Positions 12,375-21,947 of a stretch of 64,000 bases of DNA are shown in pieces. The translations under genes were made by a program, and so were the position numbers. The notes below the pieces were generated by a model. The model worked only from the letters and a program-made list of their open reading frames with translations. It was not told where the DNA came from and searched no databases. The stretch comes from Pythium myriotylum (lineage: Eukaryota; Oomycota; Peronosporomycetes; Pythiales; Pythiaceae): positions 2,604,001-2,668,000 of the forward strand of contig JALJCQ010000004.1 of assembly GCA_023091665.1 (NCBI GenBank), given 5' to 3'. Within the stretch, counting starts at the first letter, position 1. Each line of letters starts with the position of its first letter.

Positions 12375-12412
12375 TGCCTCCGCCCAGGATTGAACTGGGG
12401 ACCTCCTGTTTA
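12375..12412 (-). pseudogene. Truncated tRNA-Thr at the array edge
   Basis: Only the 3' half of the tRNA remains: the last anticodon base, the 3' side of the anticodon stem, variable loop, T arm and 3' acceptor strand. The break falls inside the anticodon and the sequence to the right is unrelated. One further base differs from the other copies, in the anticodon stem. The A box is lost, so the fragment should not be transcribed as a tRNA. Confidence 0.93.
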
Positions 12413-13083
12413 GAGTGAGGGAGAGAAAGAGAAGGCAATCGCAGGAGTTATCGTGAGTGCTTTCCAGTGGTGCTCTGAAGGTGTGGCGAACCCAAATGTA
12501 TTTCCTCAACCCGCCTGATAGTGGCTGGACATTACCGGCCGATGTCAATTATTTTTCTCTTTCAAAAAATAAAAAAACGAGTGAATCGATGACGCGGATT
12601 CGGTTCATCTGGACTCTCTAATATCTATTTTTTTCAAGCGGCCCCTGTGAATTAGAACGCAAAGATTTTGAAATATCCCCCTCCGTTCCTCCTGATCGCG
12701 AGGTGCTCTCTCTCTCTCTCTCTTCTTTCCCCATCCCCTCGCGCGAGTGACCGGGTGGCACTGCCCCCGCTCCTCCTGGGTTTTTTTGCCCGTCCTGTCC
12801 GTGCTCCCGCCACCCACCAAACGATGACGCCACGTCGCAATCATCCTCCGTCCGGTTACGGCGTCTTCCCGCAACTTCCGCGCACCGTAAGCTCCCTCCC
12901 AAGCGTCCAGTCAGTCCGGGCGCACCATAAGCGCGCCGCCTCCCTTCCCCCCCTCTTCCCCGAGTGAGTCAAGGGGCAATAACACAGGTCGACCCGTCCA
13001 CGGAACGGAACGGGAAGAAGCGGGCGGAAGCACTCGTGCCGCCTCCGCAACTCGCCACGACGACGTCGGACAAGCGCGCGGCC
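12413..13083. other. Array edge to cyclase-like gene: leader region
   Basis: No gene is supported here. The stretch contains a CT run (about 12,706-12,722) and pyrimidine-rich sequence that probably belongs to the promoter and 5' leader of the plus-strand gene that follows. The open frames on both strands start at non-ATG codons or lack any family resemblance. Confidence 0.5.
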
Positions 13084-15507
13084 ATGTCGGGCGCCTCGGG
13101 CGGCGTCTGCTGGTGGTGCTGCATGCGCGTGCTCGAGCGCTGTCTGCCGCGCAACGACATCGTGCGCGAGCTCGCGCCCTACCTGCAGCACGTGCATCGC
13201 GACGACGCGGCCGACGAGGACGGCCGCTTCGCCTCGCGCGGCGCGCACAACGCCGTCGGCGGCGCCAACACGCTCAACAGCAACGCCAGCAACTCGACGC
13301 TGCCCTCGACCACCAACTACAACGGCGGCGCCGCGCTTTCAAGTACAAACGCGAATACGAATGGGAGTGGGAATTCGAATGCGCGCGTCGGCAACAGTCG
13401 CGGCGCGCGCGAGCCGGTCGTGACGCCACGCGAGTGCGACTTTGTGCAGTACGAAGACGGGCGCTCGGCGCCCTCGAGCGGCTCGGTGCAGCAGGCGCCG
13501 CTGCTCCACCAGTCGAGCATCGAACAGCTCGACGCCGTCGACGAACTCGTGAGCGGACAGCCGCGCCACGGCGAAGCCACGACCGTCGGCGTGCGCAAAC
13601 ACCTTCTGCCGCCCACGGCCGTGATTGTCCACTCGCCGCGACAGATCGCCGTGAACCGACAGAACCTCACGCAGCACCACAGCTTGAAAGGCATCGGCCA
13701 GCAGCAGGCGCAGCCGCACCATGAGCCGCACGCCGTGCGCTCGGCGCCCAACATGAACGCCGACGGCACGGTCGCGACCGACGCGCCATTGCCCAAGAAA
13801 ACGTCGCTGCCCAAGATCAAGACCGCGCTCGGCGATATCGTGCCCGTGCGCTGGGAAAAAGTCGTGCTTGTACAGGTCTCCGTGCAGGGCTTCCGGGAAA
13901 TGACAGGTCAGGCTAAAGAACTTATGGAGGAAGCCAAGATGCTCTACGAACACACCGTGCTCTCGCGGCTCTCGACCGAGTACGGTGGCCAGGAAGTGCT
14001 CAGCCACCCGCGGTCCGGGCTCTTCGTGATCGCCTTTTCCTCGGAATTCCACGCCGCCAAGTGGTGTCTCTCGCTGCAGCTCAGCTTGGTCTACGCGGCG
14101 TGGAACGACAAGCTGCTCAAGCAATTTGCTGATATGAAGGAGGAGAGTATTCGTCCCGAGGGCGCGCGCTCGCGCAAGCAGATTCTGCTCTACCGCGGCT
14201 TCCGCGTTCGCATGGTCATTCACGCCGCAGATCCTGATGTGCCGGTCGAAAAATCTCTTGCGGATGCCGTCAAGTGGACAAATACGGTCAGCGAGTTCGC
14301 ACACGGCGGACAGATCGTTCTCAGTGATAGCGTCTGGGACCGACTTAAAGAGCAGCTCGTGCAACTCGGCAATCCGGTCGTGGAAGATCTCGGGTGCCAT
14401 CTCGTGCTCGACGAAGAAGTCATGCTCATGCTCTTGCTGCCGCGCGATCTGGAGTTCCGTCGCTTTGATAAATTGAAGTCGCCAGTGCAGCTCGCGCCAG
14501 GCATGCGAGACGCACCGTCAGCACAGAAGCCGCTCACGATGGTGTTCACTTTTATCGAAGGTGCGCGACCGCTCGTGCGGTCTCACGCCGAAGAGCTCGC
14601 AGACCGAATCAAGACGCTATGTATGATTGCGCGTGAACTGCTGCGGAAACACAACGGCTACGAGTGCCAAGAACTTCAAGGAGATTTTATGCTTGCATTT
14701 TTTAACCCCGTGTGCGCTGTCATGTGGTGTACCGAGTTCCAGCTACGGATACGAGCGAAGTTCCGCGAGTGGAATCGGGAAAGCGAAAACCAGGAGCTCA
14801 TGTTCTCCATGTCGATGGGCGTCGAGACAGGTATTCCTGCGAGTGTGAGCCCGCACAAGACGAGTGGTCGTGCCGACTACTTCGGTAACATCGTCAACCA
14901 AACAGCACGTATCGCCAAGGCAGCCCACGGCGGACAGATTCTTATTGGTGGCGAAGCTTGGAATTCATTCAGCGCATGCTCCGATCGGTGCACGCTGCTA
15001 ACGGGTAACGAGTCGCCCGATCGCCTTGACGGCGGCACGGTGGCTATGTTTAAGTTCCACGGCTACTTTGCCTTCAAAGGCATCTCACTACCGATCGCAT
15101 TGGTTGAGGCCGTGCCGATCGAGACACCTATGTCACGGGGAGAGAATATCCGTATCTTGCTATCCGGAACACGCGTGCCCAAGTCGACGCTCGTGGAAGA
15201 TGGTCAGAAGAAGGCGGCAGCGATCTCGCCTGTGCCGACGGAGATGATGCTGCTCCACCCGAAGACTGAGCGTGAGCGACATACGATCCGAGAGACGGAG
15301 CTTGGTTCAGAACTTGGTAGCATCGATGCGACGTGGGACGAGGTGAACATTCCAATTGTCGAAGAGCACGGATCATACGACGACGAGAGCCCGCTGGTGA
15401 ACCAGCGGCTGAATCACTCGGGGCTGATGCAGGCGTTGCGCCTGTCCGTCTCGCATGTCGAGACGTCGCCGCGTGCAGCCCGTTCTGAACGGATGGATCG
15501 ATGCTAA
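13084..15507 (+). CDS. Tandem nucleotidyl-cyclase-homology protein
   Basis: This is an 807-aa single-exon gene. The open frame extends 40 codons upstream, but only from a GTG, so the first ATG (MSGASGG) is taken. A Cys/Trp-rich N-terminus and a low-complexity Asn/Ser region precede two class III adenylate/guanylate-cyclase-like domains at about residues 260-455 and 483-680. Each has the HGGQI(V/L) segment typical of the fold (EFAHGGQIVL; AKAAHGGQILI), and the second has YFGNIVNQTARI. Of the usual metal-binding aspartates, the one in the first strand is missing from both domains (VSVQGF; FTFIEG). The one in the GD turn is kept only in the second (QGDFML). Catalysis is therefore doubtful, and a regulatory or sensor role is possible. 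The family call rests on visible motifs only. Confidence 0.85.
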   Translation: MSGASGGVCWWCCMRVLERCLPRNDIVRELAPYLQHVHRDDAADEDGRFASRGAHNAVGGANTLNSNASNSTLPSTTNYNGGAALSSTNANTNGSGNSNARVGNSRGAREPVVTPRECDFVQYEDGRSAPSSGSVQQAPLLHQSSIEQLDAVDELVSGQPRHGEATTVGVRKHLLPPTAVIVHSPRQIAVNRQNLTQHHSLKGIGQQQAQPHHEPHAVRSAPNMNADGTVATDAPLPKKTSLPKIKTALGDIVPVRWEKVVLVQVSVQGFREMTGQAKELMEEAKMLYEHTVLSRLSTEYGGQEVLSHPRSGLFVIAFSSEFHAAKWCLSLQLSLVYAAWNDKLLKQFADMKEESIRPEGARSRKQILLYRGFRVRMVIHAADPDVPVEKSLADAVKWTNTVSEFAHGGQIVLSDSVWDRLKEQLVQLGNPVVEDLGCHLVLDEEVMLMLLLPRDLEFRRFDKLKSPVQLAPGMRDAPSAQKPLTMVFTFIEGARPLVRSHAEELADRIKTLCMIARELLRKHNGYECQELQGDFMLAFFNPVCAVMWCTEFQLRIRAKFREWNRESENQELMFSMSMGVETGIPASVSPHKTSGRADYFGNIVNQTARIAKAAHGGQILIGGEAWNSFSACSDRCTLLTGNESPDRLDGGTVAMFKFHGYFAFKGISLPIALVEAVPIETPMSRGENIRILLSGTRVPKSTLVEDGQKKAAAISPVPTEMMLLHPKTERERHTIRETELGSELGSIDATWDEVNIPIVEEHGSYDDESPLVNQRLNHSGLMQALRLSVSHVETSPRAARSERMDRC

Positions 15508-15708
15508 CTTTATTCACCCCGGCCTGAGTTCTTGATTCGTGCCTTGCTTTCGCCGTTTGCGCGAAAGATCCTCTCCCCCTCACACGCTTTCTTCGGCCGC
15601 CGCGAGCCTCTGAAGCTGTACGATACGATCCCCGTAGATGTATGAGTAGGCAACATTCCTTTTCTTTTTTTCTTCTCCACCTTTTGGTTATCTCGATCCT
15701 CTTTTCCT

Positions 15709-18700
15709 CTACGACTTTCTCGACTTCTCTCGGATCGTCGCCGGCACCGCAAACGTGAGCTTGCGGATCGACTTCTTTCGTGGATTTCCGCTTCCCACGT
15801 CGCCTGACGTTGAAGTCGGAGGTAGTGGAGCCATCGCAGATGGAAGCCCCGACTCCTTTTTCCGGCTCGAGAGTAACGCCGAGGACGACGAGGCACTTCC
15901 TCCGAGAGGCGTTCCGCCCACCTCGAGTGCGATCCGCTGCTGTCGCTGCCGCTCTACGAGGGCTCGCTGCTCCGGGTCGCTCTCAAGCGTGAGCTGCACG
16001 CCACGTCGGACGAGCTCCTCCATGAGCCGCCTGCCACCGCAGAGCGAGAAGAGTCGGAAGACAGGCTTCTTGAGCTTGGGGCGGCCCGTGGTTGAGTCCA
16101 CGAGCAGGCTCCCCCAGGACACGCCGCTCTGTACGATCGCTCGGGCGTCGTCGAGCCGCACCTCGCGTGCGTAGCTCACACACGCGGCCTGCTCCTGGTA
16201 GAGCGTGAGCTGTCGGATGTATTCCTTTCGCGTAGCCGTGAGTAGTTCCTGAAGAAGTCGCATCTTGATCGCCTTGGGCACTTTGACCACGTGGAACGCA
16301 TGTTGTTGCAGCCGCTGGATCTCGATCGGCGTGAGCACTTGCTGCATGGTTGTGAGCCGCTCGTCCATCTGGTCGAGCGATTGCCGCGTCGACACACTGC
16401 GGCGAGAGAGTGAGCCTGCACTGCCGCTCGCTAGCAGTGGCGTCGTGGGCGGTGATACAACTCCAGCAGTTGAAAGCGACGACGTGGTCGAGGTCGTAGT
16501 GGTCGGGCTCGCAGCAGCTGTGATAGCGAGCGAGCGGGAAGACACTCCGAGTCCCGATGGGCGCCGTGTGAGCATCCTCGAGCGGTTGTTGACGAGAGCG
16601 TTCCACTCGGCCTCCTTCTCGTCAGTCGTGGGCAGCAGTCGGTCGTGGCCCTGCCGCTCGCTGCGTTGACGCTCATGGTCGATCGAGTCCCACCAAATGG
16701 ACAACGCGGCCAGCCGAGCACGTGTGCAGTTGACGAATGTGAGCCCAAGCCGTTGGGAGACGATGACCTTACTTCGCCACTTGAGCATCATGCGATTAAA
16801 GTTGCGCGTCTCGCGGCTGCCGCTGAAGTTGTCGAGCATGAACCGCTGAAGAATCGTCGCGTGGCGACGGCGCCGGCGACACCGCATGCGGAACATGAGC
16901 TTCCAGAGACACTTGCGCAGCCATGTGTAGATAACAATCGTCTGCTTGGACGCGTGACGCCACTTCCACTTCTTCCACAGTCGCTGGATTGCGCGTGCGG
17001 CCTTGGTTTGAAGCTTATCGAGCACCTGGCGCTGCTTCTCGCGGATTAACTTCTGCTGGAGGTTTGCGGTAGCTACAGCGAACGCTACTGCGACCAGCCA
17101 AATCTTTCGACGTCGATACGAGACGGTCAGCGTCATATCTCGTGCATCGTCGTCACCGTGGCCTGTCTGGTTGCCACTCTGCACACGGCGTTGGTACGCG
17201 AGTAGCTTAGCCTCGAATCGGTCGTCCTCCTGTTGGATCAGAAGCTGTCGGTGGCGCTGTGTACGCTCGACGCGTTCGTCGCGTCGTTTCTTTCTAGTGC
17301 ACACAGCACAGCCCTATCCGCGTCAACACTAGAGACAAATGCAAACGAGTTCATGCTTGATTTCACGTACCTTTCAGCGAGCACAGCGGGTGCCCGAGGA
17401 CTGACAGCCGCGCGTTGCTTGTTTTCGCGGATTTTCTGATCAAAACTCCTGAGTTTGTAGCCTGAATGAGCCGGCTTCAATGGAAAGGAGACACTTACAT
17501 TGGACTCGTGCTGTTTCTGAGTGAGTTTGATCCCACGTAACCTCGGTCAATATCATGGGCTTCGGAGAATGGATGCAAGACGTACGTACCCGTCGTTGCT
17601 GGTCAAGGAACTTCTTGACGTCCTTCTGAAAAGCTTCCCAGGCCTCTGGATCGGCTCGCAACTCGGCTAGGACACGGTGGATGCTGAAGAAACACCGCTT
17701 AGACGACACCACGTGGGGGTTTCAAACCACTTCACCTAACTTACCGCTCTTCGCAGCGAGGGGGTTTCTGTCTAGGAGACATGGGATTCATAACAGTCGC
17801 TCCAGGGTGCGGTCTCCGATATCCACGAGATGGAGAGCCTGAGGTCTGATCAACGGAGGGCCGAGACGATTTGGCCGGACTCATGGTTATGCGTCGATGG
17901 TCAGAGCGAGATGACAGAGGCGGGAGCGACGTCAGAAACAGAGAGGAGTCTTCGCTGTAAATTGTACAGCATAGTAAGAACCAAGAGCAACGAAAATCTG
18001 CCGTGATACTCACGCTGCGGGTTCCTTGGGCGCGTACCGTCCATCAGCTTCGGAAGGCGGGACGGCTTCCCACTCCCCAGTGAAGCTCGGATGCCTGAAC
18101 ATCATATTCGTGAAGTCAAAATCCACAAACACCTACTCGGGAGAGCACAACTCTACGTGGTCCATGCCGTGGGCATGATCGACTGTCGAATATACTCGAG
18201 AATATACTCTCGCGGCATCCCCCATAGCGAGAGCGGGGATTCGGGAGACTTCTCGTCTGCGATTTGATCGTCCTCCCACTCGAATTCATTGTCTTCTAGC
18301 CGTGAGCCGAGTCCTTTGAGTACACGATTCCGATTTACACGACCTTCTTCTCGAAACGACTCGTCCGAATTTTGGAAATGCAGTCGCCACTGTCGAGCGA
18401 CGCTGTCTTCGCCATCTAACTCCCCCACTACAGCTGACGCTGCCTCGAATCGTGTTCGTGGAGACGAAGTCTTCTGATGGATCCGCTCATTGGGTGGTTC
18501 GGGCGATTGTAGACTCGATGGTGTCGATTGCGGACGCTGAAACGCGTTGTGGCCCAAGAATCGCCGTCGCGGCGAGCCGACTGCACTGCGTGGAGATCGC
18601 ACGTTGGAAGTTTTCGCTGGTGCAGTGGTCGCACGCTGAGGTATCTGGATCACCGTCTCTTTGGCCAGGTCAGCATTCTGGATTTGTTTGACCATCCATC

Positions 18701-18722
18701 CTTCCAGGCGGTCGCGCTGCAT
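15709..18722 (-). CDS. IQ-motif-type basic protein, six exons
   Basis: Exons 18722-18157, 18094-18014, 17954-17745, 17683-17590, 17516-17371 and 17293-15709 join in phase to 894 codons (893 aa). All five introns are GT-AG, 59-77 nt. The start is the first ATG (MQRDRLEGW); the frame upstream is open only from TTG. The N-terminal third is Ser/Pro-rich and probably disordered. The middle is strongly basic and helical, with IQ-like stretches (AARAIQRLWKKWKWR) and Trp-rich repeats that may bind calmodulin. The C-terminal part has a conserved-looking region around LTPIEIQRLQQHAFHVVKV and ends in a basic tail. The family is not recognised; IQ-type binding is inference from the motif. Confidence 0.82.
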
Positions 18723-18948
18723 GGCGGCAGACTGCGTTGGGTTTCCTCACCTCCACGAGCGACTACACGAAGATGAAGCTCATTCTCAGCTAATTTAAAC
18801 CGAATGAGACGAGGAGCAAACCTTTGCAACAATTTTTCTTTGTGTTCTGTATTGTTTGTGGAAGGCAACTACAACTAAACCCGTAAGGGGAGAGATAGGA
18901 GAGATACGAAGTCATGTGCGGAGAAACCTGAATTTGCAGTCTAGTCGT

Positions 18949-20202
18949 TTATTCGAGGCCCATGTTGACTTCGCCGTTGAAGATCGAGGCCGCAGCCGCG
19001 AATCGCTCAGCCTGCTGCTGCTGGAGCTCTGTCATGGCCATCAGGAATGCCGGCTCCTGCTGGTACTTCATCATGGCGGCCTGGAGCACCTCGCGCGTGA
19101 GGCCGTGCTTGGCGTGGATCTCAGCCGAGAGCGCGTCCGCGCGCTTGACATATCGCTGGTTGATGGCGTCCTCCTTGTTGTCCGGGTTCAGCTCCTTGAC
19201 TTCTAAGCACACCTCCTCCATGGCCACGTTCAGCGACTCCATGGTCTCGTGCATGATCGAGACAAACTAGACAAGCCACAACAGACAGGTCAATCTCGTT
19301 GCGCTAGTCGACATGGCTATCAACACTTCGTTAAACGCACCTTCTCGAGCGTGAGGTCCTCCGGGACTTCGACGTCGCTGAAGCCACCGCCCGTCATCAC
19401 ACGGTACAGATCCTGGAGCTTGGTCACGGCCGCGGCGACGTCCTTGTCCTCCTCTTCCTCGTAGTACTCGGTCGCGATCTTGACCTCGTCCTCGGTGGTC
19501 TGGAACTTGGCGTAGACCTGGCTCTCAATAGCCTTCATGGCCTCCTCGAACTGACCCATGAGGTAGGACGCGAGCTGGTCCTCGGGCAGTGCACGGCCGC
19601 TCTGCGACGACTCCTGGCGGATCTTGGCCTCAAGCTTGGCGAGTTGCATCTACCAAAGCCCCGCGTCAGCGAATTCGTTCAACTAAAACAAAAAACAGCA
19701 TTTGTTTCGCAAACCACGTACCACAACCTGGCCCATCTGCGAGCAGATCGTCTCGAGGATGCTCAGGAGCTGGTCCTTGTGGAGGTTCGGGACCTCGCGC
19801 ACGCCGTCATCGTGCGCGGCCTTCTTGTCCGTCTGCAATACACCAATGTCCCCGTCAGCCCCCACTGTTCTTGTCCATCCATCCACCACGAGCCCCCCCC
19901 CCCCCCCACTTCACCGCCTCCACGACGACCATCGTGCTCATTCTGCTCTCGCTCAGTCCACTGCGCTCGTAGGCGTCGGCGCGTTTGTCGCCGACGCCTA
20001 TCGTCGCTGGCGGGACCCCACCCACACGAGAGGCTCAATTGGCGCAATGGAAGGCGGTAGAAAGGCGGCACGCGGGTTCTCGCTTCTCATCGCAACGTAC
20101 GGAGGCGGTCTTCTTGCCGCTCTTGTGGAGCGCGAAGAAGAGCACGGCGGCGGCGGCGAGCGCCGAGGCGCCGAGGATCACGGGCTTGCTCCACTGGGCC
20201 AT
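18949..20202 (-). CDS. 279-aa protein with N-terminal membrane anchor
   Basis: Four exons, 20202-20101, 19832-19722, 19649-19341 and 19266-18949, join in phase 0 at every junction and give 279 aa. Residues 8-26 (VILGASALAAAAVLFFALH) form one transmembrane segment followed by a Lys/Gly-rich turn, as in signal-anchored proteins. The rest is soluble, helical and acidic, with EEEED and QQQQ runs. Intron 1 is long for this window (268 nt) and contains a C17 run. The sequence looks well conserved and coding, but no family is recognised. Location in the mitochondrial outer membrane or ER is possible from the anchor alone and is not shown. Confidence 0.88.
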
Positions 20203-20762
20203 CGCGGTCGCGAGAGATCGGGCTCGGCGTGTGTCTTTGACGAGCTCAAGTGAGCTTCTCACCACCAGAGGAAAGGTGGCGCGGTTCCGAAGTGTCCCGA
20301 ATTCGAGACGCGTCCAACGAGGGACTGCCGAGGGAAACCACCACTCTCCATTGAGAACGATGATGATGATGACGCGGGGAAAGTCCGCCATGAACTGTTT
20401 GCGACAGGCACTCGGATGGGCGCGCAAGGACACGGGGCGGGTATCGATGAATAGAGGAGATCTGGCGCGAGGCGTCCGCGAAAGAAGCGGTGGATTGGAG
20501 GCAGAATTGAGGAAGATAGGGAGGAAAGGAGGAAGAGAGGAGGTTTTGGGTGGAAGCAAGGCATATATTCTTCAGCCGCGGTCAGCACCTACGCACCGTA
20601 GCGTTCGCCCAAACGCTCTCCGCGAGACTGAACAATACAAAGAGGTCGACACCTACGCACCGTAGCGTTCGTTCCTACGCTTTCCTCTTCAGGTTCTCGA
20701 CGAGTCGAGAGAAAAATAAAACCTGCGCACTTGCCTTGGGGTGTTCAAGGAACGAGAACAAG
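20203..20762. other. Intergenic region with two 22-nt direct repeats
   Basis: This region lies between the start of the 279-aa gene and the 3' end of RPS2. Two exact copies of a 22-nt sequence occur at 20586-20607 and 20650-20671. Each contains the small inverted repeat CTACG-cac-CGTAG. The copies may be transcription-factor sites or stem-loops. Nothing else is supported here. Confidence 0.7.
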
Positions 20763-21548
20763 TTACTTCTTGATGGCGGTCTTGGAGAGGAAGTCGGCGT
20801 GCTCCTGGTACGGCGTCTTGGCGAACGAGTGCTGCTCCCAGAGGTCCGGGGTCAGGTACGCGTAGGTGGCGCGAAGAGCGTAGAAGGTCGCCTTGACGAA
20901 GTTGCCGAGCGTACGCGTGTGGCCACGAGCCGAGGTGTAGCAGTCATCGATACCAGCCATACCGAGGAGCTTCTTGACGGCCGGGGCGGCACAGAGACCG
21001 GTACCACGCGGGGCCGGGATGAGGCGCACGCGGACCGAGCCACACTTGCCCGTGACCTTGTTCGGCACGGTGTGCGGGGCACCGACCATACGACCCCAGT
21101 AGCCACGACGCACCGGCACAAGGGCGATCTTGGCCTGGATGATGGCGCCACGGATGGCCGTGGCGACTTCCTTGGCGCACTTGACGCCGAGGCCGAGGTG
21201 GCCGTTGCTGTCGCCGACGGCGACGAAGGCCTTGAAGCGCGTGCGCTGACCGGCGGTGGTCTGCTTCTGGACCGGCATGATCTTCATGACCTCATCCTTG
21301 AGCGAGGCCTCGAGGAAGTAGTTGACGATCTCGCACTCCTTGATCGGGAGCGAGAAGAGGTAGATCTCCTCGAGCGAGGCGATCTTGCCCTCCTTGACCA
21401 GACGGCCGAGCTTGGTCACCGGGACCCACTCGCCCTTGTCGCCGCCGTCACGTCCACGGCGCGGGCCGCCACGGCCACGCGGGCCACCACGGCCACGGCC
21501 ACGGCCGAAGCCTCCACGTCCACGCTCAGCAGGAGCAGCGTCAGCCAT
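20763..21548 (-). CDS. 40S ribosomal protein S2 (uS5)
   Basis: 261 aa, uninterrupted. The N-terminus is an RG-rich tail ([19 protein letters not shown]), typical of eukaryotic S2. The S5 N-terminal RNA-binding domain follows ([30 protein letters not shown]), then the S5 C-terminal domain ([25 protein letters not shown]). The length fits the family, which is about 260-290 aa. The protein sits at the decoding and mRNA-entry side of the small subunit. An initiator-type promoter motif lies about 25-45 nt upstream of the ATG. Confidence 0.98.
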   Translation of the reverse strand: MADAAPAERGRGGFGRGRGRGGPRGRGGPRRGRDGGDKGEWVPVTKLGRLVKEGKIASLEEIYLFSLPIKECEIVNYFLEASLKDEVMKIMPVQKQTTAGQRTRFKAFVAVGDSNGHLGLGVKCAKEVATAIRGAIIQAKIALVPVRRGYWGRMVGAPHTVPNKVTGKCGSVRVRLIPAPRGTGLCAAPAVKKLLGMAGIDDCYTSARGHTRTLGNFVKATFYALRATYAYLTPDLWEQHSFAKTPYQEHADFLSKTAIKK

Positions 21549-21572
21549 TATTCCTTGTTCTTTAGTTTCGGG

Positions 21573-21591
21573 GCGAAATTGAACGAATGCT
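21573..21591 (-). promoter_or_regulatory. Oomycete INR/FPR-like promoter of RPS2
   Basis: The minus strand reads GCATTCGTTCAATTTCGCC, close to the oomycete core promoter consensus (CATTYYNCAWTTT). It lies 25-43 nt upstream of the RPS2 ATG, where the start of transcription is expected. Confidence 0.7.
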
Positions 21592-21947
21592 TGGTGCCCT
21601 CATGAGCAGCTCCATGGACTGGGTGGTTGGTCTTCCGTAGCCAACCAAACCGCGAGGGGGACTGGATGGAAAGGTTACTTGAAGGTGTCTTGCAAGAGGT
21701 TGTTGCACGAAGGTCGTTAGAGAGGCTTATGTTGCGCCAGTTGCAAGTCGCCCACCAAGTACGAAACTACCCTGAATAGAAGGCAATGATTACCCTGGGA
21801 GTGATGGTCTTCTGGCCCACACCATCACTCTGGTTGCCCTCGGTGTAGGTTCGTAACGCTATCGGTTAAGTGTTCCCTCCATAGACTCGCGCGGAAGTCT
21901 GCGGCTGGCCGTGACGAAAGCCCAAGAAGAGCAGGAAGAGGATCGCG
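21592..21947. other. Divergent promoter region between RPS2 and AFG3
   Basis: About 400 bp separate the RPS2 ATG (minus) from the AFG3 ATG (plus). Both promoters must lie here. No further gene or repeat is seen. Confidence 0.6.

Larger units (their letters stand above)
1..12412. repeat. Tandem array of a 1.4-kb tRNA-Thr-bearing unit
   Basis: Seven full units and one truncated unit are nearly identical in sequence. Taking position 1 as an arbitrary phase, units begin at 1, 1416, 2831, 5024, 7217, 8615, 10029 and 11444, with lengths 1415, 1415, 2193, 2193, 1398, 1414 and 1415, then 969 bp to the break. The differences are fully explained by a 779-bp gain (763-bp insert plus 16-bp duplication) in units 3 and 4, loss of two 8-bp minisatellite copies in units 5 and 8, and a single-base deletion in the tRNA of units 3-6. 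Each unit holds a tRNA gene, a hairpin, a minisatellite and a TATACA-type microsatellite. The array is presumably longer to the left of the window. No convincing protein-coding gene was found in the unit. Confidence 0.97.

Noticed and set aside
1..12412. Recurring open frames of 65-160 aa in each array unit (for example minus 529-1005, minus 1261-1656, plus 3711-4139, plus 3973-4398).
   Set aside because: They run through the tRNA, hairpin and minisatellite, change length with repeat number and indels, and resemble no family.
1..12412. Array considered as a CRISPR or rDNA/5S array.
   Set aside because: Units are 1.4 kb with no short repeat/spacer pattern, no rRNA sequence is seen, and the genome is eukaryotic.
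12964..13083. Upstream extension of the cyclase-like gene.
   Set aside because: It starts at GTG. The first ATG in frame is at 13,084.
13339..14400. 353-aa minus-strand frame.
   Set aside because: Antisense shadow of the cyclase-like gene in GC-rich sequence.
18121..18160. A 24-nt intron or in-frame stop in the IQ-type gene.
   Set aside because: A 62-nt GT-AG intron (18,095-18,156) ending ttcag joins the exons in phase, so no micro-intron is needed.
20550..21605. 351-aa plus-strand frame.
   Set aside because: Antisense of RPS2, with no family resemblance.
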